Source: Melastoma dodecandrum (lineage: Eukaryota; Streptophyta; Magnoliopsida; Myrtales; Melastomataceae). From it: a stretch of 64,000 nucleotides of DNA. Under the pieces are notes generated by a model. That model saw only the letters and a program-made list of their open reading frames with translations, did no database searches and had not been told where the DNA came from. The DNA lies in assembly GCA_029817715.1 (NCBI GenBank), contig JARUPY010000534.1, forward strand, positions 4,342,501-4,406,500, given 5' to 3'. Positions within the stretch are counted from its first letter, which is position 1. Each line of letters starts with the position of its first letter. The translations under genes were made by a program, and so were the position numbers. Positions 58,903 to 64,000 of the stretch are shown piece by piece.

Positions 58903-61287
58903 TGTTACACTAAGAGGGGGGGGGGGGTGAATTAGTGTTAATCTCCAAAATTGGATTTTAACCCTTTTTCGTTTTACCCCGCAGCGGAATGAAAAGCTTC
59001 TGTTAAACAGAGCCTGTAAGTTTCTGTAAGACAGAACGTTTGATTGTGTACGCAAATTTGTTTGATGGACACAAGGATTTTTATAGTGGTTCAGCAAATT
59101 GCTTACGTCCACTCTTCACCCAGATATTTGGATGGTTTCCACTCAAATGTATCTCAGTACAAATTACACAAGTGATAGCAACCAAAAGCAAACCCGTAGG
59201 GTTCTGTACAATAGAGGCTTGAGTGGCAGAACACAGACCAGAAGGTTCTGTGCTGTAGAGGCTCGTTATGTAGCACAAACCCGAAGGTTCTGTACTATAG
59301 TAACTTAGGCTCAATACAGACCAGAAGGTTCTGTATCGTAGAGAGTAAGGCACAACACAGACCAGAAGGTTCTGTGTCGAAGAAGGTAAGGCACAACACA
59401 GACCAGAAGGTTCTGTGTCGAAGAAGGTAAGGCACAACACAGACCAGAAGGTTCTGTATCGAAGAACGTTAGGCACAACACAAACCCGAAGGTTCTGTGT
59501 CGAAGAAGGTAAGGCACAATACAGACCAGAAGGTTCTGTATCGTAGAACGTTAGGCACAACACAAACCCGAAGGTTCTGTGTCGAAGAAGGTAAGGCACA
59601 ATACTGACCAGAAGGTTCTGTGTCAGACGTGTTAACCTTCTATAGCACAGATCAAGAGATTCTGTACTGTAAGCGTCAACCTTCTATAGAACAGATCCAA
59701 GGATTCTGTATCACAGAAGGTATAGCACAGACCGTAAGGTTCTGTGTCGAGTATGTCAATCCACAACAGAAGGTTCTGTATAGGAAATGACTTAATTGTG
59801 AAGCACAGATCTGAAAGATTCTGTACCAAGGGTAGTCGACCTTCTACTGAACAGACCGTGAGGTTCTGTAGTAAAAGTGACAAGGAAAATGTATGTACAG
59901 ACCCGTAGGATTCTGTACGACAGCGGGTTGCACGATTTAACGTGACTAACAAGGTAACCAAATGCGCAATCCTCTTAAGGAAAACGACTTCGTGGCGTAC
60001 CCCACGGGAACACGTAGCGGACCCTACGCAAGCGAACAGCAACCCCTGTTCAAGGATGGATTTTCCCTCCGGCGGCTCCACACGACCTGCACGATCTCCT
60101 CGAGATAGCGACTATGTGGCGTACCCCACACAAGCACGTAGCATACCCTACACAAGCACGCAGCAGACCCTGTGCAAGCACGTGGCAAACCCCACGCAAG
60201 CAGACGGCAACCTCCGTCCTAGGTTCCTGCACACAGAGCTCTACACAACAGAAGCTGGTTAGTCCCTCACCTTCTGTGCTCCCGGAGTTCTGCCCTTCTC
60301 TCCGGCCCGCTGCACGTTGCCCACGTACACACGCTTCCAACAACGTCTCCTGCAGCTTCCAGCCGAGTCCCTCGAGCCCCCGAGTCACTCTCCCAGAAGA
60401 CTTCACCGACGATGCAGCCTTCCGTTGCTAGTGCTCCTCGTGTGACTAACTCAAACGAACAAAAGAATTAGAGAACATAAAGAAATTAAAGAAATGAAGC
60501 TCACGCTCTCTCTGGACAGAATGGGATCGATTTTTTCGTTGAGTATTCTCGTGGTATTATGAATGGGAGAGAGCATGGCCTTTCTATACATAAAGGCTAA
60601 GAAGAAAACTTAAATGGGAAAAGATAAAAACTAAATCTGCAAAACAAGAAATTAAAAGTTAGTTTACAAAATAGATAAAATGATATACACGTGCATACAT
60701 TCAGCAAGGAAGATAATCATATCAAAATAAAATAAGAATATGATAGTTTCCCTAAATAATGCAGCACAGAAGGTATCGCAGAAGGTTCTGCTCGATAGCC
60801 TTCTACAGATGGAAATAATCGTTGATTTACTTCCATATGGATTAAGTTTAATTCCATCCTGTTAAAGACACGTAGTAAGATGTATCTAGACAGGTGGTAG
60901 TGATAGGTTTGCAAATAACGTTCATATAGAGGTCGAATAAGCTTACAGAAGCATGTAGACCATCTAGTAGAACATTTCCATATATAGAAGATATATTTCC
61001 TTCTATGAGAGATAATATCTCCAATATAATTATTTGGAAACCAAATCAATATATATCGACCAGACAATCATCTAAATCGATAGGATTGCATTTCATAATT
61101 AAATAATCATCAACTAATCATTTAATTACGAAATTAATTCATACACAAAGCCCTTAACAATAGAAGCTTCTGTAGAATAGAATGTTCGTCCTTCTGTAGT
61201 ACAGAGGGTCAGGCTCATCATCAAAGCCAAGAATGTTCGACCTTCTGTGGCACAGAGTCTGGCTCATCATCAAAACCTTTTCCAACA
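58903..61287 (-). repeat. Long 3' LTR (2385 bases) of a copia retrotransposon, probably SIRE-like
   Basis: On the plus strand it runs from TGTTACAC to CCAACA; the ends TGTT/AACA are a perfect 4-base inverted repeat. On the minus strand a polypurine tract AAAAAGGGGGAGAT stands directly before it. The conserved words GAGGGGGGGGGGGTGAATTAGTG, CGCAGCGGAA and CTTACGTCCAC are ones I associate with long LTRs of SIRE-type plant elements. It contains a 41-base minisatellite and many GAAggTTC or GAAgcTTC palindromes. A weak TATA-like TTTATGTATAG (minus strand, about 60585-60597) could start transcription. The left flank before 58903 is TTGAG; the matching duplication would lie outside the window. Confidence 0.72.
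59236..59645. repeat. 41-base minisatellite with GAAggTTC core inside the LTR
   Basis: Exact or near copies start at 59318, 59359, 59400, 59441, 59482, 59523, 59564 and 59605, all 41 bases apart. Two more diverged copies lie to the left, and a looser set with spacings that vary continues to about 59910. Each unit begins A(G/A)ACC(A/C)GAAGGTTCTGT and ends GGCACAA(C/T)AC. Two unit subtypes alternate in the right half (AGACCAG and AAACCCG). The core CAGAAGGTTCTG is a near-perfect palindrome. Confidence 0.92.
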
Positions 61288-61301
61288 ATCTCCCCCTTTT
61301 T
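61288..61301 (-). other. Polypurine tract next to the 3' LTR
   Basis: On the minus strand AAAAAGGGGGAGAT lies directly before the LTR start TGTTGG. It primes plus-strand DNA synthesis in LTR elements. It is followed on its upstream side by GTCATCATC, as often seen in SIRE-type elements. Confidence 0.75.
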
Positions 61302-62042
61302 GATGATGACAAAACATTCATCGTTGAGGGAAATATGTTTGCAAGAACTCCCCCTAACTCCCCCTAAATAGATGAGAGTATGAGTCTCGCGTTTTTACAG
61401 TACCATAAGGTTCTGTATAACAGAGCATAGAAGCTTCTGTTATGAAGAAGGTTGTACAGAGCACAAAGGCTTCTGTGATTAATACAGAGCGTGGAGCTTC
61501 TGTATTTAACCCGACAAAAATGATGGTATTTCATTTCTGCACTCCCAGCAATAGTGACTTTAAAAAGATCACGAATCGCATTCCCTGCAGAAGGTTGCGA
61601 TTATGAGCTGTATCAGTCTCATAGGCTTCTATACCGTAGACGGTATAGCCTTCTACGACCCATTAAGTTATAGAAAATCAAGGATTTTTCTATAACCAAT
61701 ACAGAGCAAGGTACTCCCCCTCAACACAATTTTCTCCCCCTTTTTGTCACATCAAAAAGAAGATGAATGTAGGTTGATAAAGAAGAGTAAATTTCTTGCA
61801 GAAGGTATGACATATCGTTCATAACCAACATGCAGAAGGTAGTTTATTCTTGCAGAGGGTAAAACAGAGAGTTCATGGATCATCATACAGAATATAGTGC
61901 AGAAGGTGTGACAGAAAGTTCAATACCATACTGCAAGGAGTGTGTCCACAAGTGACACTTATTACAATCTAGTAGACCATAAAAATCAGTTTTTGGTCTT
62001 ACTAGAATTGCAGAAAAGAAAAAGAAACAGCAACTAAGGAGA

Positions 62043-63547
62043 TCACTCCTCAAACTCAGCAGAATCCTTTTCCAGAAGTTTGCGCAGAAGCTTGTCCTGG
62101 CGTTCCACTAAGCGAATCAGGTCAGTGACCATTCGCTGATGGACACGGATGTCTTCCCCAAGATTGAGGAGAGCCATGTTATCCAGAGGGACTTGAGCTT
62201 CAACAGATGCTGAAGGACGTCTCCGACCAGCAGGCTTAGCAGCAGAGGGTCAAGCAGAAGATGCATCAGCATTCTTCTTGGCCTCCAGAAGCTTATCCTC
62301 ATCATCAAGCGCAGAATCCTGTGACCTCCCTTTCAGGGTCCAGGTAGAGCCTTGGTAAGATGCAGAATAGCATAACTCGATGCAATACACGGGTCTTGAC
62401 TTCTAGCTCTGTGGACTCCAGGTAATTGTCCGACAGGACTCTTTCTCCAGTGATGATGCTATAGGATTCCTCCTTTCCAAGATCTGACAGTGGATCATAT
62501 TCGTCACAGCCAAACAATTCGTTAACATCATGAGCAGAGAAGACAAGCGGAACTCCTTCAATCAGTGTTTTGATGAACTTGACATGAGGTCCTTGTTCAT
62601 GGAACGTAATGTTTGCATAGAACTCTCTCAGGCGAGAAACGGCCACCTCCGCATATGTCTCACAGAAGGATTTCAGACCAACTTTCTCAAGCATAGGAGC
62701 AATGTCAAGATCATTTGCCTTAAACCAATGAAAATCAATGCGCTTAAAGGCAGCGAACTGTCAACCAGCGGCATCACATTTTGGCGGTTTGGTATCGGCA
62801 AGCACAGTTTCTATCTCCAATTTAGAGACCAGAGGGTTTACCGAAAATATGAAGGTATCCACCCCTCAGCGAAGGTGTCCTCGGGAACAGATTTCTCCGG
62901 GGACTTGGTTTTCTTGGCAGCCACTATAAGTGAGGTGCTGACCGTCTCTGGCTCTTTCCGTTTCTGCCTTGTCCGTGAGGATACACCTCCTGACTTCATG
63001 GCATCATGGAGGAGCTTTGTTCCAGAGGGTGCTGCATGCTTCTGGACAGCCTTCTTAGCAGTAGAGGCAACGCTTTCTGCTTGAGGTCAGGGGAGACAGA
63101 GATGATGGGAGCAGGAGCTTCCTCATTCGATTCCTCTGGTGCGTCATCAACAAGGGGCACTTCCACCTCCTCATCAGACTCAGCATTCTCTTCAGAAGCG
63201 GCGACCTTTGACGCATCAGGGATGACAGCCGGAGGAGAACCCTTAGCAGAGGGTTCAATAACAGAGGGTTCCTCTGTCGCAGCAGGCATGGGATCCGCGG
63301 ATGCTTTCTCTTCCACTAGGATTTGGGCTTTTGCAAGACCCTTGTCCTTGGAGAGCGGTTGCTTGTTGTCGAGCGTCTCGGCAACAGCAGGAATGGTTTG
63401 TTCTTTCGCAGGGGAGATAGGTTTCTCCTGCGAGGAAGGGGATGGAGACCTGTTCGCAGATGAAGCAGGTTTCTCCGAGGGAGAAGGACGCGCCTTCTTC
63501 GTTGCGGCCTTAGCCTTTTTCCGAAACGATTTTGCCTTGGGTGCCAT
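62043..63547 (-). pseudogene. Envelope-like / putative plant transposon protein region
   Basis: The ATG at 63547 opens MAPKAKSFRKKAKAATKKARPSP, followed by a long Pro/Ser/Ala/Glu-rich, acidic stretch. A frameshift near 63075-63085 moves the reading into a segment with STAKKAVQKHAAPSG. Another break and a stop near 62760 precede the most conserved part, SRLREFYANITFHEQ and SAHDVNELFG, like the plant transposon-associated domain found in retroelement extra ORFs. A further frameshift at about 62305 leads to a coiled-coil-like C-terminus (MVTDLIRLVERQDKLLRKLLEK) and a stop at 62043. No signal peptide or membrane anchor is seen, so an envelope role is by position only. Confidence 0.55.
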
Positions 63548-64000
63548 GGATGGTGAAGAACGAAGGTCTGGGTGTTTTAGGGCAAAAACGAGAGAGAGGG
63601 AAGATGCGATGATCTGAAGGTGGTGAAGAAGAAGGGTGACGGTTGTGGGTTTTTAAGATAGACACACAGAGGCGGTTTAAATGGGAATAAAATATTTTCC
63701 CGCTTAAATGATCTCTTTGAGATGTCATATCAAACTGACATGCATCAGAGACAAAGGGGAAGGAGATTTTATTTCCTTGATTTGATTGTGTGAGGCGATT
63801 GGCTTTTCAAGGCAAGAAAGACATCGTCACCTTCTGTTAAAGCTTCTTCCACACCGAAGAGCTAATATAATGGATATTTGTATCCAAGTATAATTTATTA
63901 GGATTTTAATATTCCTAACAAAGAAGATTTCGATCAGAATAAATATTTTATTCATCAAAATCTTTTATTGGATGATATATTATATCTCCGGATTTAGTTT
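63548..64000 (-). other. Spacer upstream of the envelope-like region
   Basis: No ORF with recognisable motifs. On the minus strand this lies between pol (outside the window) and the envelope-like ATG. CCTTCTGTT (63831-63839) repeats the word common in the LTR. Confidence 0.35.

Larger units (their letters stand above)
61288..64000 (-). mobile_element. Interior 3' part of the same LTR retrotransposon, running off the window
   Basis: The element reads on the minus strand, so its pol genes and 5' LTR should lie beyond 64000. The part inside the window has a broken envelope-like reading region (62043-63547) and about 740 bases between that and the polypurine tract, rich in AGAAGG/CTTCTG words and CTCCCCCT motifs. 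Position between pol and 3' LTR is where SIRE-type copia elements carry an extra, envelope-like ORF. Confidence 0.6.

Noticed and set aside
59236..59645. CRISPR-like direct repeats
   Set aside because: The 41-base units are head to tail without unique spacers, in a plant LTR; this is a minisatellite.

Overview
The window is nuclear DNA of a flowering plant. This rests on spliced genes with GT-AG introns (and one AT-AC intron), plant-only families (WOX13, a P-class PPR protein, an RLCK-VII kinase, an RHD4-type SAC phosphatase) and plant LTR retrotransposon and caulimovirid relics. I cannot name the species from sequence alone. There is no operon, CRISPR or prokaryotic signal.

Layout. From 0 to 32 kb the window is mostly genic: an acyl-activating enzyme (+), a strictosidine synthase-like protein (+), phosphoserine aminotransferase (-), a PcnB-type poly(A) polymerase/tRNA nucleotidyltransferase (-) head to head with an RHD4-like SAC phosphoinositide phosphatase (+), a cis-prenyltransferase (-), and an RLCK (-). 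Between the last two lie a TIR-like repeat, a decayed Ty1/copia element with both LTRs, a foldback element and a broken second fragment of the cis-prenyltransferase. From 32 to 51 kb are a copia scrap, WOX13 (+), a 1.2 kb element with long inverted ends, an Ala-rich unknown protein (+), an SRPK kinase (-), a PPR protein (-) and a broken PP2C relic (-). From 52 kb to the end the DNA is almost all mobile: an endogenous pararetrovirus relic (primer site, movement, coat and protease parts, cut before reverse transcriptase), a block of degenerate tandem repeats, then the 2.4 kb 3' LTR and part of the interior of a second retrotransposon on the minus strand, with an envelope-like reading region.

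The genes do not form a pathway; they are ordinary neighbours serving primary metabolism, lipid signalling, dolichol synthesis, RNA processing and development. The points most worth a second look are: (1) an AT-AC U12-type intron in the RHD4 gene; (2) an LTR carrying a 41-bp minisatellite whose core is the palindrome GAAggTTC, which fits the heat-shock element half-site pair nGAAnnTTCn; (3) the pararetrovirus relic; (4) two hairpin or long-TIR elements; (5) an acyl-activating enzyme that keeps its frame but has altered catalytic motifs and no peroxisomal C-terminus. I found no clearly new multi-gene system. Exon borders were set by eye from splice sites and reading-phase arithmetic.
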